A stretch of DNA of 64,000 nucleotides from JAFDZO01 sp044226845 (GCA_044226845.1 JBGAGG010000005.1:1-64000), one strand, 5' to 3'; shown: positions 1 through 9,130, counted from the first letter of the stretch. Numbers and translations are program-made. The notes: generated from the letters alone by a model not told the origin.

Positions 1-311
1 CAGGTGCAGAAGGAAATGCGGGAAGTAATAAAAGACATGCAGGAAAATAAAGTCACTGATAAAACTATAGAGAAAGCAGAACTAGAGGAATTTTATCAAG
101 GATGCTTGACGCGCAGCTCTCGCAACGTGAAAAAGATTTTGAGCCTAAAGAGGGAATCGAAGCCGGGAAGTAATATGGTGAGACAGTCGCCTCGGAAATT
201 GTTCTATCGGGATATAATTCTTACAATGCTTTAAAAGAGGATATTTTGATTACAGAAAGAAGATACACAGATGATTATGAGATTTTGATTATAAAGTACC
301 TTCAGAAGTGA
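1..311 (+). pseudogene. C-terminal end of a DUF4175-like protein, frame-broken, cut by window edge
   Basis: Three reading-frame segments together read like the conserved tail of DUF4175-type membrane-associated proteins: a segment with EVIKDMQENKVTDKTIEK in the frame of base 4, then SRMLDAQLSQREKDFEPK in the frame of base 96, then KRESKPGSNMVRQSP back in the first frame, and finally EIVLSGYN...DDYEILIIKYLQK in the frame of base 195, ending at the TGA at 309-311. Three small indels within about 120 bases are therefore needed. The long single-frame reading that stops at 234 is not the natural protein. The gene enters from outside the window, so its N-terminal part is unseen. The family call rests on my recollection of the conserved tail. 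The indels could be real decay or poor sequence at a contig end. Confidence 0.55.
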
Positions 312-474
312 ACTCTCAGACAAAATAATTTTAACCAAAGAGAAAATAAAAAGAATTTTATAGTGTGTATTGTAAACTAATTTATTTTTAAGAAATGAGT
401 TTAATTTACTATGTGTTCTCTGTGTAAAATTTCTGTGTCCTCTGTGGTTAATATCTTTACTCCTGTTTACTGCT

Positions 475-1315
475 TCAAGAGAACTCAGTCTGCCTGTCAA
501 TAAAAATATTATGTGAACAGTTGTCATAGTAAAAAAGATTTTTTATGCCAATTATATTTCCGAGATTTGATACCTGCTCTGCAGAATACAAACCGTCATC
601 TTTACCATATAAACCAAACACTTTTACTTTTTTAAATACTAAATCCCTTATTGCATTAGTTAAATCAATTGTTGTGTAGTTTTCATTTTTCCAGAATCCC
701 AGTGGAGCCGGTATTGTCATTGCTCCGGCATATTTGAATAGTGAATCGGATTTTAAATTATTAAGAATAATTTTGGACTCTTCCGTTCGGCTTTTTGGAG
801 AATAAAAATTATTTTTCATAGCCTGCATAAAGCAAGAGCTGCTGTATTGAATGGAAGTTGCATCCATTTTTTCAATGGAATGAATAAACTTAACATTTGA
901 TGAATCGTTTTTAGCTGAGTAGATATCTTCACATGTTTTAAGAATGTGTTTGAAACTTTCCTGCAATGAAACAGGCTACTATTCCGCCGAAGCTGTGAGA
1001 AATAAAAGAGGCAGACGTTAATCCGTATTTTTCATAAATGGAATTTATGTCGTTAAACGTTTCTTCAAAAGTAAATTTTGCATTAGCTTCAGCCGAGCGT
1101 CCTTCGCCTCTCCTATCATAAACTATAACAAAAAAACCTTTCTCCGAAAGTTTTTGAGCGGTAGTTGCTTCGAAGTTTGCACTGTTGTATCCCGGGCCGC
1201 CGTGAAGAAAAATAATTGGTTTAGCGTTGTTCTCACCAAAAGTTTGAATGTATAATGACTGGCAATTACCTATTAATGTGGAAAGTGTAAAGAAAATTGT
1301 AATGAGGGTTTTCAT
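475..1315 (-). pseudogene. Alpha/beta hydrolase (proline-iminopeptidase-like), exported, interrupted by frame change
   Basis: Two overlapping minus-strand frames make one protein. The upstream part (start ATG at 1315, preferred over 1372 because a signal peptide MKTLITIFFTLSTLIGNCQS follows) carries the oxyanion-hole motif HGGPG, the YDRRGEGRS motif and the nucleophile elbow SHSFGG. It then runs out of frame at about 938. The downstream part (475 to about 975) continues with PVSLQESFKHIL, a lid region, and the acid/base end with GLYGKDDGLYS and the catalytic-type His in CSHNIF. At 974-979 the Ala after GGIV runs directly into PVSLQESF in another frame. The helix and strand that normally separate these, roughly 18-19 residues in the homologues I remember, are absent. 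Product function is unknown beyond hydrolase. It may be a real deletion or an assembly join. Confidence 0.65.
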
Positions 1316-1425
1316 ATAGTTGCTGATATTGTGTGATAAATTTGATAAATCAAAAGAATATTTCAAGGACATACGATTGTAATTTTGGATTAAAACTGAA
1401 AATAAAATTAAGTAAATTACACCAT

Positions 1426-1454
1426 CCCTGTCGGGTAGACCTGACAGGGTTTTT
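1426..1454 (+). terminator. Hairpin plus T-run before prfC
   Basis: CCCTGTC at 1426-1432 pairs with GACAGGG at 1443-1449 and is followed by five T (1450-1454). It lies 20 bases upstream of the prfC ATG and downstream of no plus-strand gene in view. It could be a leader attenuator, a terminator for an upstream transcript, or a dispersed palindrome. Similar CCTGTC/GACAGG palindromes are common between genes in this lineage, as I recall. Confidence 0.45.
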
Positions 1455-1473
1455 GTTTATATTAAAAAATAAA

Positions 1474-3075
1474 ATGAGTTTAGAACAGGAATTAAAAGAC
1501 GAAATTAAAAAACGCAGAACGTTTGCAATTATATCTCACCCTGATGCGGGTAAAACTACGCTTACGGAAAAATTATTATTATTCGGCGGCGCAATTCAGA
1601 CTGCGGGAGCGGTTAAATCAAACAAGATAAAGAAGACGGCAACATCTGACTTTATGGAAATTGAAAAGCAGAGAGGAATCTCCGTTGCAACATCGGTAAT
1701 GACGTTTGAATATAAAGGGTTGATAATAAATTTGCTTGATACTCCGGGTCACAAAGATTTTGCCGAAGATACTTACAGAACATTGACAGCTGTTGACAGT
1801 GTAATAATTGTAATCGATAGTGTGAAAGGTGTGGAAGAGCAGACAGAGAAGCTGATGGAAGTCTGCCGTATGAGAAACACTCCTGTGATTGTTTTTATAA
1901 ATAAGCTTGACCGAGAAGGAAGAGAGCCGTTTGAATTGCTTGATGAAGTTGAAAATAAACTAAGCATACATGTGAGACCGCTAAGTTTTCCTATAGGGAA
2001 AGGCTCTTTGTTCAAAGGTGTATATGATTTGTATCAGAATCATTTGAATTTGTTTAAACCAAATAAGACCGAAAAAGAAACTGATATAATTGAAATGAAG
2101 GGACTTGATGACCCAAAGCTTGATACATATTTAGGAAGCGATGCAGAGAGACTGAGACATGATGTAGAAATGATTGAAGGTGTCTATCATGAATTTGATA
2201 AGCAGCAGTATCTGGAAGGACATTTGGCTCCCGTATTTTTTGGCAGCGCAGTAAATAATTTCGGTGTGCAGGAATTGCTTGACGGATTTATTGCAATTTC
2301 ACCCGAGCCAAAAGGAAGGGAATCGGATGTACGCGAAGTGAAATCAGATGAACAGAAGTTCAGCGGATTTGTATTTAAGATACATGCAAACATCGACCCG
2401 AGACACAGGGACAGACTGGCTTTTTTAAGAATTACATCGGGGAAATTTGAGAGGAATAAATTCTTTCATCATGTAAGGCTCGATAAAGATCTGAGATTTT
2501 CTACTCCGTATTCTTTCATGGCATCGGCCAAGAGTATTGTAGATGAAGCTTATCCGGGAGATGTAGTGGGATTGTACGATACAGGAAATTTTAAAATCGG
2601 AGATACGCTGACTGAAGGCGAGAATTTTATGTTCAAAGGAATACCGAGTTTCTCTCCTGAAATTTTTAAAGAGTTAAGAAACACTGACCCGATGAAATCG
2701 AAGCAATTGGATAAGGGAATTCAGCAGCTGACGGAGGAAGGAGTAGCACAGCTTTTCACGCAGGATGACGGCAGAAGAAAAATTGTTGGGACAGTCGGTG
2801 AGCTGCAGTTTGATGTTATTCAATACAGACTGCTCAATGAATACGGAGCATCGTGCCGCTTTGAACATCTGAATTATTATAAAGCGTTATGGATGACTGC
2901 AGAAGATGAAAGCAAGCTGGCTGAATTTATAAAATATAAAAATAATATTGCGAAGGATAAGGACGGGCACTTAGTTTACTTTGCCGATTCTGAATGGGTA
3001 CTGAAGCTTACGATTGAAAGAAATCCTGATATAAAATTTTATTTCAATTCTGAATTTAAATTAGAGACTGCTTAA
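1474..3075 (+). CDS. prfC: Peptide chain release factor 3
   Basis: GTPase that recycles RF1/RF2 from the ribosome after peptide release. The 533-residue product shows the translational GTPase motifs in order: P-loop HPDAGKTTLTE, switch region EKQRGISVATSV, DTPGHKDF and the NKLD specificity motif. Beta-barrel and RF3-specific C-terminal domains follow, including FSPEIFKELRNTDPMKSKQL and VGTVGELQFDVIQYRL. The family is usually about 525-530 residues. I chose the ATG at 1474 over an earlier in-frame ATG at 1333, because the extension between them covers the hairpin at 1426-1449 and has no family similarity. The next gene starts 9 bases after the stop, so they are probably co-transcribed. Confidence 0.96.
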   Translation: MSLEQELKDEIKKRRTFAIISHPDAGKTTLTEKLLLFGGAIQTAGAVKSNKIKKTATSDFMEIEKQRGISVATSVMTFEYKGLIINLLDTPGHKDFAEDTYRTLTAVDSVIIVIDSVKGVEEQTEKLMEVCRMRNTPVIVFINKLDREGREPFELLDEVENKLSIHVRPLSFPIGKGSLFKGVYDLYQNHLNLFKPNKTEKETDIIEMKGLDDPKLDTYLGSDAERLRHDVEMIEGVYHEFDKQQYLEGHLAPVFFGSAVNNFGVQELLDGFIAISPEPKGRESDVREVKSDEQKFSGFVFKIHANIDPRHRDRLAFLRITSGKFERNKFFHHVRLDKDLRFSTPYSFMASAKSIVDEAYPGDVVGLYDTGNFKIGDTLTEGENFMFKGIPSFSPEIFKELRNTDPMKSKQLDKGIQQLTEEGVAQLFTQDDGRRKIVGTVGELQFDVIQYRLLNEYGASCRFEHLNYYKALWMTAEDESKLAEFIKYKNNIAKDKDGHLVYFADSEWVLKLTIERNPDIKFYFNSEFKLETA

Positions 3076-3084
3076 TTGTAACAA

Positions 3085-3780
3085 ATGAAAAAATTACTTT
3101 TATTGCACGGAGCCATAGGCGCAGCGAGCCAATTTGATAAGTTACGAGAGGAATTGAAAACAGAATTAAAGGATAAGTTTGAAATTCATACGATGAACTT
3201 TTCAGGTCACGGCGGAGAAGCAATGCCGGATAAATTTTCAATCGAATTGTTTGCGGATGACGTTGTAAAATACCTTGAGAAAAATAATTTAAAAAATATT
3301 GATGTATTCGGATACAGTATGGGCGGATACGTTGCGCTGTATATTGCGAGTCAGCATAGCAACAAAGTAAACAGAATTTTCACAACTGCTACTAAGTTTG
3401 ACTGGAATGAAGAAAGCTCGGTGAAGGAATCGAAGATGCTTAATCCTGCAAAAATTGAGGAGAAGATACCTGCATTTGCAAAATCATTAGAGAAAAGACA
3501 TTCTCCTTCCGATTGGAAAGTTATACTGAACAAAACAGCAGAGATGATGATTGACCTTGGAAAGAAACCAGTGCTTACTGATGAAGTGTTAGAAAAAATC
3601 GAGAACGAAGTTTTGATAAGTGTCGGTGATAAAGATACAATGGTAACTTTAGAAGAGACTGCAAACGCTGCGGGGAAATTAAAAAACGGAAAACTTTTTA
3701 TATTCTCTGAGACCGAACATCCGATTGAAAAAATGGATGTGAAAAAATTATCAACCGAAATAAAAAACTTCTTTAATTAA
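3085..3780 (+). CDS. Alpha/beta hydrolase
   Basis: A 231-residue cytoplasmic alpha/beta hydrolase. The N-terminal LLLLHGAIG supplies the oxyanion turn, and the nucleophile elbow is GYSMGG with Ser78. A likely acid lies in VGDKDTMV near residue 195, and the base is the His of TEHPIE near the C-terminus. There is no signal peptide. Substrate cannot be told from sequence. It starts 9 bases after prfC and is followed 22 bases later by the deaminase, all on the plus strand, so a three-gene transcript is plausible. It is unrelated in detail to the broken exported hydrolase at 475-1315. Confidence 0.85.
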   Translation: MKKLLLLHGAIGAASQFDKLREELKTELKDKFEIHTMNFSGHGGEAMPDKFSIELFADDVVKYLEKNNLKNIDVFGYSMGGYVALYIASQHSNKVNRIFTTATKFDWNEESSVKESKMLNPAKIEEKIPAFAKSLEKRHSPSDWKVILNKTAEMMIDLGKKPVLTDEVLEKIENEVLISVGDKDTMVTLEETANAAGKLKNGKLFIFSETEHPIEKMDVKKLSTEIKNFFN

Positions 3781-3802
3781 ACAAATTAAACAAAAATCTA
3801 CT

Positions 3803-4348
3803 ATGAAAACACCTGCTTTAATATTTTTGTTTTTTTTAATTTGTTCTTTTCAAATAAATGCCCAGACTAAAGAAAATTCAATTGAAGAGAACGAGAGCTA
3901 CATGAAGATGGCAATTGAGCTTGCACAGACCGCTGTAAACGAAGGCAATTATCCGTTCGGCGCAGTAGTCGTTAAAAACGGAGTCGTTGTGGGAAAGGGT
4001 TATAACTGTTCACACTCTAATAATGATGCAACTGCACATGGAGAAATTATGGCTATCCGTGATGCATGTAAAACTCTTGGTACTAACTGGCTAGAGGGAT
4101 GCGAATTATATACAAATGGTGAACCATGCCCGATGTGCTTTGCGGCATGTTTTTTTGCTAATATAAAACATATTTATTTCGGAGCAACTAAGGAAGATAT
4201 GTCTCAATGGGGAATAGTGGATATGAGACCTTATGACCTTGTCTGCCAGCCTCTTGAACAAAGAGAAATAAAATCAGAAGTGATTCTCAGAGAAGAGTCA
4301 GGCAATTTGTTTGAAGACTGGGGCAAGACGAACAAAAAGAAATGGTGA
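3803..4348 (+). CDS. Secreted/periplasmic nucleoside or guanine deaminase (CDA superfamily)
   Basis: Zinc-dependent deaminase of the guanine/cytosine/tRNA-adenosine deaminase fold. The zinc site is visible as H79-G-E81 (HGE in place of the commoner HAE) and PCPMC with C109 and C112. E81 would be the proton shuttle. The C-terminal part (GIVDMRPYDLV, FEDWGK) resembles guanine deaminases. The first 20 residues form a clear signal peptide ending INA before Gln21, so the enzyme should be exported, which is unusual because most relatives are cytoplasmic. Its position a few genes from the pyrimidine cluster hints at extracellular nucleobase salvage (inference). The exact substrate is uncertain. Its stop is 2 bases from the convergent DUF4404 gene. 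Confidence 0.85.
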   Translation: MKTPALIFLFFLICSFQINAQTKENSIEENESYMKMAIELAQTAVNEGNYPFGAVVVKNGVVVGKGYNCSHSNNDATAHGEIMAIRDACKTLGTNWLEGCELYTNGEPCPMCFAACFFANIKHIYFGATKEDMSQWGIVDMRPYDLVCQPLEQREIKSEVILREESGNLFEDWGKTNKKKW

Positions 4349-4350
4349 AT

Positions 4351-4602
4351 TTAAATTCCCATATTGGAAAGCATTGAAGAAATCTCGTTCACATTCTTTG
4401 TCAAAGTAGGGTGATCTTTTTCAAACTCAAGAATCGATTTTCTTAATGTATTAAATGCTTTTTTGAAAGGATGTGAAATTTCATTGGATGAAATAAATTC
4501 TAATCTTAATGCATCTATATCTGCTAAGATCTCTGCTTTTTTTACTTCGTCCATTGAAGATGAGCTGACGCTATCTTCCAGTTTTGATAATTGGTCTAAC
4601 AT
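4351..4602 (-). CDS. DUF4404-like small protein
   Basis: An 83-residue protein, mostly charged helix. The C-terminal segment FEKDHPTLTKNVNEISSMLS followed by NMGI matches the typical ending of DUF4404 proteins (FExxHPxLT...LSNMGI) as I remember that family. Function is unknown. It is convergent with the deaminase and lies 20 bases downstream of the DinB-like gene on the same strand, so it is probably the last gene of the minus-strand transcript that includes preA. Confidence 0.6.
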   Translation of the reverse strand: MLDQLSKLEDSVSSSSMDEVKKAEILADIDALRLEFISSNEISHPFKKAFNTLRKSILEFEKDHPTLTKNVNEISSMLSNMGI

Positions 4603-4622
4603 GTTTTGTTTTATTCGTTTTT

Positions 4623-5123
4623 CTATTCTTCTTCGGTGTATATCCAGCAGTCGCCGGTATCAAGTTTAATTCCGTTTTGTTTCATGTAAAGATACAACTG
4701 CATTTTGTAACCTGTAAGCCATTTCACAGTCGTTTCCATAATTGCCTGACCGAGCAGCATAGGCTCCTTCCATGGGAGTTCAACTTGTTTTGACAACAAA
4801 TCTTCATCCGTAAATTTCTCAAAGCAATCTTTTATAATTGTAAGCTGCACATCCATTCTTTCCTTAAAATTTTCAAATGTAACAGAATTGGCATCTTCCT
4901 GAAACTTCTGATAATTTTCTTTTGCTTTGGAGGGGTCATCTAAGAGGAAAAATGTGACTGTGGAAGAACCGCACCACGTAAGGTAACGCATAACCTGTTC
5001 AGTTGTGCGCATACCTTCCATTGGTGCATAGTCAAGAATATCTTTGGTAACTTTAGAACTGAGGGTTTTTATTACACTAATCTCTTTTTCAATTACATTG
5101 AAGAGATTTTCCTTGTGTGTCAT
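4623..5123 (-). CDS. DinB-like four-helix protein
   Basis: A 166-residue protein with the pattern of the DinB/YfiT-like fold: an N-terminal helix with an early Glu, a mid region YAPMEGMRTTEQVMRYLTW, and a late helix with VELPWKEPMLLGQAIMETTV. Related proteins bind a metal with three His, which are not clearly conserved here, so catalytic activity is doubtful. It sits 14 bases downstream of preA on the same strand. Role in pyrimidine breakdown, if any, is unknown. Confidence 0.6.
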   Translation of the reverse strand: MTHKENLFNVIEKEISVIKTLSSKVTKDILDYAPMEGMRTTEQVMRYLTWCGSSTVTFFLLDDPSKAKENYQKFQEDANSVTFENFKERMDVQLTIIKDCFEKFTDEDLLSKQVELPWKEPMLLGQAIMETTVKWLTGYKMQLYLYMKQNGIKLDTGDCWIYTEEE

Positions 5124-5137
5124 TTTATATTTTGTAT

Positions 5138-6400
5138 TTACTTCAGTCTGTATGCTATTGCTTCCTTCGGCTCGGGAATATAATGTCCTACGCCCCCGCC
5201 TCTTTGGTCATCGAACGTTGTCGGAATATCATCGTTAACTGTTCTTTCTTTCCATGTTATATGTTCCTTGCCGTTGTCTCTGCGAACCATTGTAATGCAA
5301 TTCTCTACAGGACATGCAAGTCCGATTGCCTGATGGGCGCCGTCTTCGCATGCGATGTAACAAAGCTGGCATCCGATACATTTTGCTTCATCTATATCGG
5401 CAACAATTTTATATTTAAGATTTAAATTTTCCCATGTCTTTACATTCGGTAATGCTCTGCCTATCATTTCATCAACTGTATTGAAGCCTTTATCAATCAT
5501 ATATTGTTCAAATCCCGAAACGATTTCTCTGATAATTCCAAAACCGTAATGCATAACTGCTGTACAGACCTGTACAGTTCCTGCGCCGAGTAACACAAAC
5601 TCAACTGCATCGCGCCAGTTTTCAACTCCGCCGATACCAGATATGGGAAGATTAAAATTTGGAATCTTTGCAACGTTCTTCACCATGTTAAGAGCAATCG
5701 GTTTCACTGCAGGTCCGCAGTAACCGCCGTTTGTACTGTTACCGTCAACATTTGGATAGGCATTGAAGTTATCGATATCTAAGCCCACAATACTTTGAAT
5801 TGTATTGATAAGCGACACTGCATTTCCGCCCCCTGCTTTTGCTGCAAGAGCGGGATCTTCTATATGAGAAATATTCGGAGTGAGTTTTACAATCACAGGA
5901 ATTTTTGCAACTTCCATTACCCAGCTGACTATGAGTTCAAGAATTTTTGGATCTTGTCCTACTGCCGAGCCCATGCCTCGCTCACACATACCGTGAGGAC
6001 AACCGAAGTTTAATTCAATTCCGTCTGCACCCGCGTTTTCAACATCTTTAACAATCTGATGCCATTGCTCGCGTGACTCAACCATCAAAGAAGCTATTAC
6101 TGCATGGTCAGGAAAATATTTTTTTACTTCTTCTATCTCGCGTAAGTTGTCTGATAAAGGTCTGTCTGAAATAAGCTCAATGTTGTTAAAGCCCATCATT
6201 CTTGTATCGCGGTAGTTTACCGAGCCGTACCTGCTGGATACATTAACAACAGGAACGCCTAATGTTTTCCATACTGCTCCGCCCCATCCTTTATCGAAGG
6301 CTTTCATTATCTGGTAGCCCGAGTTTGTCGGCGGCGCCGATGCTAACCAAAAAGGGTTGGGAGATTTTATTCCCGCAAAGTTTACACTTAAATCCGGCAT
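5138..6400 (-). CDS. preA: NAD-dependent dihydropyrimidine dehydrogenase, catalytic subunit PreA
   Basis: Catalytic FMN/Fe-S subunit that, with PreT, interconverts uracil or thymine and the 5,6-dihydro base, the first step of reductive pyrimidine degradation. The N-terminal 300 residues form a dihydroorotate-dehydrogenase-type barrel (IKSPNPFWLASAPPT; ELNFGCPHGMCERGMG with the loop Cys; VIVKLTPN; PISGIGGVENWRDAVEF). The C-terminus holds a two-cluster ferredoxin domain, with KCIGCQLCYIAC and a second set around CPVENC. At 420 residues it is close to E. coli PreA. It lies 68 bases downstream of preT, the normal partner order. Confidence 0.94.
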   Translation of the reverse strand: MPDLSVNFAGIKSPNPFWLASAPPTNSGYQIMKAFDKGWGGAVWKTLGVPVVNVSSRYGSVNYRDTRMMGFNNIELISDRPLSDNLREIEEVKKYFPDHAVIASLMVESREQWHQIVKDVENAGADGIELNFGCPHGMCERGMGSAVGQDPKILELIVSWVMEVAKIPVIVKLTPNISHIEDPALAAKAGGGNAVSLINTIQSIVGLDIDNFNAYPNVDGNSTNGGYCGPAVKPIALNMVKNVAKIPNFNLPISGIGGVENWRDAVEFVLLGAGTVQVCTAVMHYGFGIIREIVSGFEQYMIDKGFNTVDEMIGRALPNVKTWENLNLKYKIVADIDEAKCIGCQLCYIACEDGAHQAIGLACPVENCITMVRRDNGKEHITWKERTVNDDIPTTFDDQRGGGVGHYIPEPKEAIAYRLK

Positions 6401-6468
6401 AATCGTTTTTCGTTATATGTTATTCGTTGTTCGTGAAAACAACGTTGAAAGTTTTTTAATTAATGTAA

Positions 6469-7791
6469 TTAAGAATTTACACCCATGAAAGACAGCATTG
6501 CTTTACCTGCATGCTTGCCGTCATAAGCTGCATTAACAACTTCAGCTCCGCCGTTAAGGCAGTCACCGCCGACAAAATATTTTGGATTTGTTGTCTGATA
6601 GTTGTTTGCTTTAACTTTTGTTCCGTTAACTTCCAGGTTGGAGATATTATCGAAAAGATAATCATGTCCTTTTTGTCCTGTGGCCATGATGACCATGTCG
6701 CACTCAAGAACAAATTCACTTCCGGGAATATTTACAACTTTACCGTTCTCGGTTTTTGTTTTAATAAATTTAACCGCAGTAACTTTTCCGTTTCCGATAA
6801 TTTCCAATGGAGCAGCGTTGAACATACCTTTTACTCCGACATCTTTTGCAAGAGCGTATTCAAAATGGTAAGCGCCCATCTCTTCTTTTGAACGTCTGTA
6901 AGCAAGAGTAACATCAGGGCATCCCATGCGCGCTGATTCGGATGCAGCGTCCATAGCAGTATTACCGCCGCCGAGAACAATTACTTTTTTTCCGAAAGCA
7001 ACATTGTAATGATCTTTTCTCAGATGTTCAATTATTTCAACTGCGCCATGAACATTTGCCTTATCTTCGCCGGGAATGCCGAGAGAAGATGTTGCGCCGT
7101 TACCTACGCCTATAAAAATCGCATCATAATTTTTTTCGAGTTTATCTACATCGTCCTTTGACATAATAGGAGAGTTATAAATAATATTGAAACCGAATTG
7201 TTTCTGAAGATATGCAAGCTCTGCTAAAACTTCGTCGTTGGTAATTTTATATGGAGCGATACCATTTACAGTTAATCCCGTTGGATTAGATTTTGCTTCA
7301 TAGATATCAACGTGCACTCCGGCTTTTCTCAGTTCGCATGCGCAGGCAATACCTGCAGGTCCTGAGCCGATAATCGCAGCTTTCTTTCCGTTAGCTTTGC
7401 CGGGAGTATAATATTTTATATCGTTTGCAATAGCCTGAGATGTTGCAAAGTTCTGCAATCGTCCGATTTCAATCGGCTTTACATCCTGATGATTATATAC
7501 GCAGGCGCCTTCGCACAAAACTTCAGTGGGGCAGACTTTTCCGCATGCATTTCCGAAATAATTTGAATCGTAAATCGTTCTTGCAGCCCCGGTAATATTG
7601 TTTGTATTTATTTGTCTTATGAACAAAGGAATATCAATGTGTGTGGGACATGCTTCAACGCAAGGAGCAGCGTAGCAGAAAAGACATCGTGAGCTTTCAT
7701 AGTAAGCTTCCGTCTTGTTCATTAGAGGTTTTATCTGCGCAAAATTCTGTTCGAACTCTTGTTCGTTGGTGGGACGGTTAAATTCACTCAT
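6469..7791 (-). CDS. preT: NAD-dependent dihydropyrimidine dehydrogenase subunit PreT
   Basis: FAD/NAD(P)H electron-transfer partner of PreA. The N-terminal cysteine-rich domain (CLFCYAAPCVEACPTHIDIP and CGKVCPTEVLCEGACVY) is the two-[4Fe-4S] module shared with the glutamate synthase small subunit. It is followed by the FAD motif IIGSGPAGIACACELRKAG and the NAD motif VIVLGGGNTAMDAA, and the C-terminal FAD-site MATGQKG. It has 440 residues and is complete. Directly upstream of preA on the same strand. The S23-type gene separates it from the upstream ureidopropionase. Confidence 0.94.
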   Translation of the reverse strand: MSEFNRPTNEQEFEQNFAQIKPLMNKTEAYYESSRCLFCYAAPCVEACPTHIDIPLFIRQINTNNITGAARTIYDSNYFGNACGKVCPTEVLCEGACVYNHQDVKPIEIGRLQNFATSQAIANDIKYYTPGKANGKKAAIIGSGPAGIACACELRKAGVHVDIYEAKSNPTGLTVNGIAPYKITNDEVLAELAYLQKQFGFNIIYNSPIMSKDDVDKLEKNYDAIFIGVGNGATSSLGIPGEDKANVHGAVEIIEHLRKDHYNVAFGKKVIVLGGGNTAMDAASESARMGCPDVTLAYRRSKEEMGAYHFEYALAKDVGVKGMFNAAPLEIIGNGKVTAVKFIKTKTENGKVVNIPGSEFVLECDMVIMATGQKGHDYLFDNISNLEVNGTKVKANNYQTTNPKYFVGGDCLNGGAEVVNAAYDGKHAGKAMLSFMGVNS

Positions 7792-7850
7792 ATGTTAGTC
7801 TTGAGTAATGTGTTTTGAGTATTGAGATAATACGTATACACGAAAATTTT

Positions 7851-8207
7851 TTAATTTATTTTTAAACTTTTTATTAAATTGTAAATCATTTTTTCTATAA
7901 AATCCGTTCTTTCTAATATTTTATCAAGAATTTCAATATTAATATAACCTAAATTTTTAGCAAGCAAGAGTTGTGTTTCTAATTCATAACAGGAACCGTT
8001 AGCTATTCCCAGAAATTGTCTGAACTCACCATTAGAATTTCTTCCGGCTCCTTCCGCTATGTTAGAAGGTATTGATATTGCACATCTGTTAATCTGACTT
8101 ACTAATCCATATTTTTCACTATCAGGAAAAGTCTTTGTTACAAGATATACATCAGTTACTAATTCTATCGCATCATTCCATACTTTTAATTTCTTGTATT
8201 CATGCAT
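7851..8207 (-). CDS. Four-helix bundle protein (S23/IVP family)
   Basis: A 118-residue protein of the S23 four-helix bundle family. It shows the family signatures LKVWNDAIELVTDVY, SQINRCAISIPSNIAEGAGR and FLGIANGSCYELETQL. Members were first noticed inside intervening sequences of 23S rRNA genes but are mostly scattered chromosomal genes of unknown function. Here it is inserted between beta-ureidopropionase and preT in a metabolic operon, with about 60 bases of A/T-rich spacer on both sides. It has no evident part in the pathway. Confidence 0.9.
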   Translation of the reverse strand: MHEYKKLKVWNDAIELVTDVYLVTKTFPDSEKYGLVSQINRCAISIPSNIAEGAGRNSNGEFRQFLGIANGSCYELETQLLLAKNLGYINIEILDKILERTDFIEKMIYNLIKSLKIN

Positions 8208-8263
8208 GAAAAAATTGTTTTAGAATTTCTCAATACTCACTACACACTACTCAATACTATCAA

Positions 8264-9130
8264 TTATAATTCAGTCATCTTTCCATAAGTTTCAGGTCTT
8301 CTGTCTCTGAAGAACTGCCATGTGGAACGGACTTCTTCAATCATGTCTAAGTCAAATTCTGCAACTAATAATTCATCGTTATCTTCCGAGGCGCATGCAA
8401 AAATTTGTCCGCGCGGATCAACGAAGTAAGATGAGCCGTAGAATTTACCGAGGTTCCATGGTTTTTCTACTCCGACTCTGTTGATACATCCCATGAAGTA
8501 ACCGTTAGCTGCTGCGTGTGCAGGCTGCTCGAGTTTCCATAGGTATTGTGAAAGCCCTGCAACAGTTGCTGAAGGATTGTAAACAATCTCTGCTCCGTTA
8601 AGACCTAAAATTCTTGCGCCTTCAGGGAAGTGTCTGTCGTAACAAATGTACACACCGACTTTGCAATACTTGGTCTGGAAAACAGGATAACCTAAGTTAC
8701 CAGGTTTGAAGAAAAACTTTTCCCAAAAACCTGATGTATGAGGAATATGATTTTTTCGATATTTTCCGAGGTAAGTTCCGTCAGCATCGATAACTGCAGC
8801 GGAGTTATATAAAAATCCTGCCTGCTCTTTTTCGTAGATAGGAACTATAATTACCATTGAATATTTTTTTGCATACTGCTGCATAAGCTCGACCGTTGGT
8901 CCCGGCATATGTTCTGCAGATTCGTACCATGCTTTATCCTGCCCGGGACAAAAGTATGGAGTGTTAAAAATTTCCTGTAAGCATAAGATTTGAACGCCTT
9001 GTTTACCGGCTTCTTCAATATATGGAACGTGTTTCGCTACCATTGCATCAACAATCTGATGAATGCTTCCTTCGCCTTCGGTCATAGGCAATGACATCTG
9101 AATGAGACCGGATTTAATTATTCTTGGCAT
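8264..9130 (-). CDS. Beta-ureidopropionase / N-carbamoyl-beta-amino acid amidohydrolase
   Basis: Nitrilase-superfamily enzyme that hydrolyses N-carbamoyl-beta-alanine (or the beta-aminoisobutyrate analogue) to the beta-amino acid, ammonia and CO2, the third step of the pathway. The catalytic triad is visible: Glu53 (CLQEIFN), Lys126 (YRKNHIP) and Cys163 (YICYDRHFPE). At 288 residues it is nitrilase-size. The substrate call follows from the neighbours (preTA, hydA, NCS1 permease) and from the FFKPGNLGYPVF and Glu/Cys context shared with N-carbamoyl amidohydrolases. N-carbamoylputrescine amidase is the main alternative. Confidence 0.88.
   Translation of the reverse strand: MPRIIKSGLIQMSLPMTEGEGSIHQIVDAMVAKHVPYIEEAGKQGVQILCLQEIFNTPYFCPGQDKAWYESAEHMPGPTVELMQQYAKKYSMVIIVPIYEKEQAGFLYNSAAVIDADGTYLGKYRKNHIPHTSGFWEKFFFKPGNLGYPVFQTKYCKVGVYICYDRHFPEGARILGLNGAEIVYNPSATVAGLSQYLWKLEQPAHAAANGYFMGCINRVGVEKPWNLGKFYGSSYFVDPRGQIFACASEDNDELLVAEFDLDMIEEVRSTWQFFRDRRPETYGKMTEL

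Noticed and set aside
231..527. Minus-strand open frame of 98 codons overlapping the hydrolase end
   Set aside because: Consists largely of an intergenic repeat-like stretch and has no recognisable protein character.
1333..1473. Longer prfC start at 1333
   Set aside because: The extra 47 residues have no family match and cross a hairpin; the ATG at 1474 gives the normal length.
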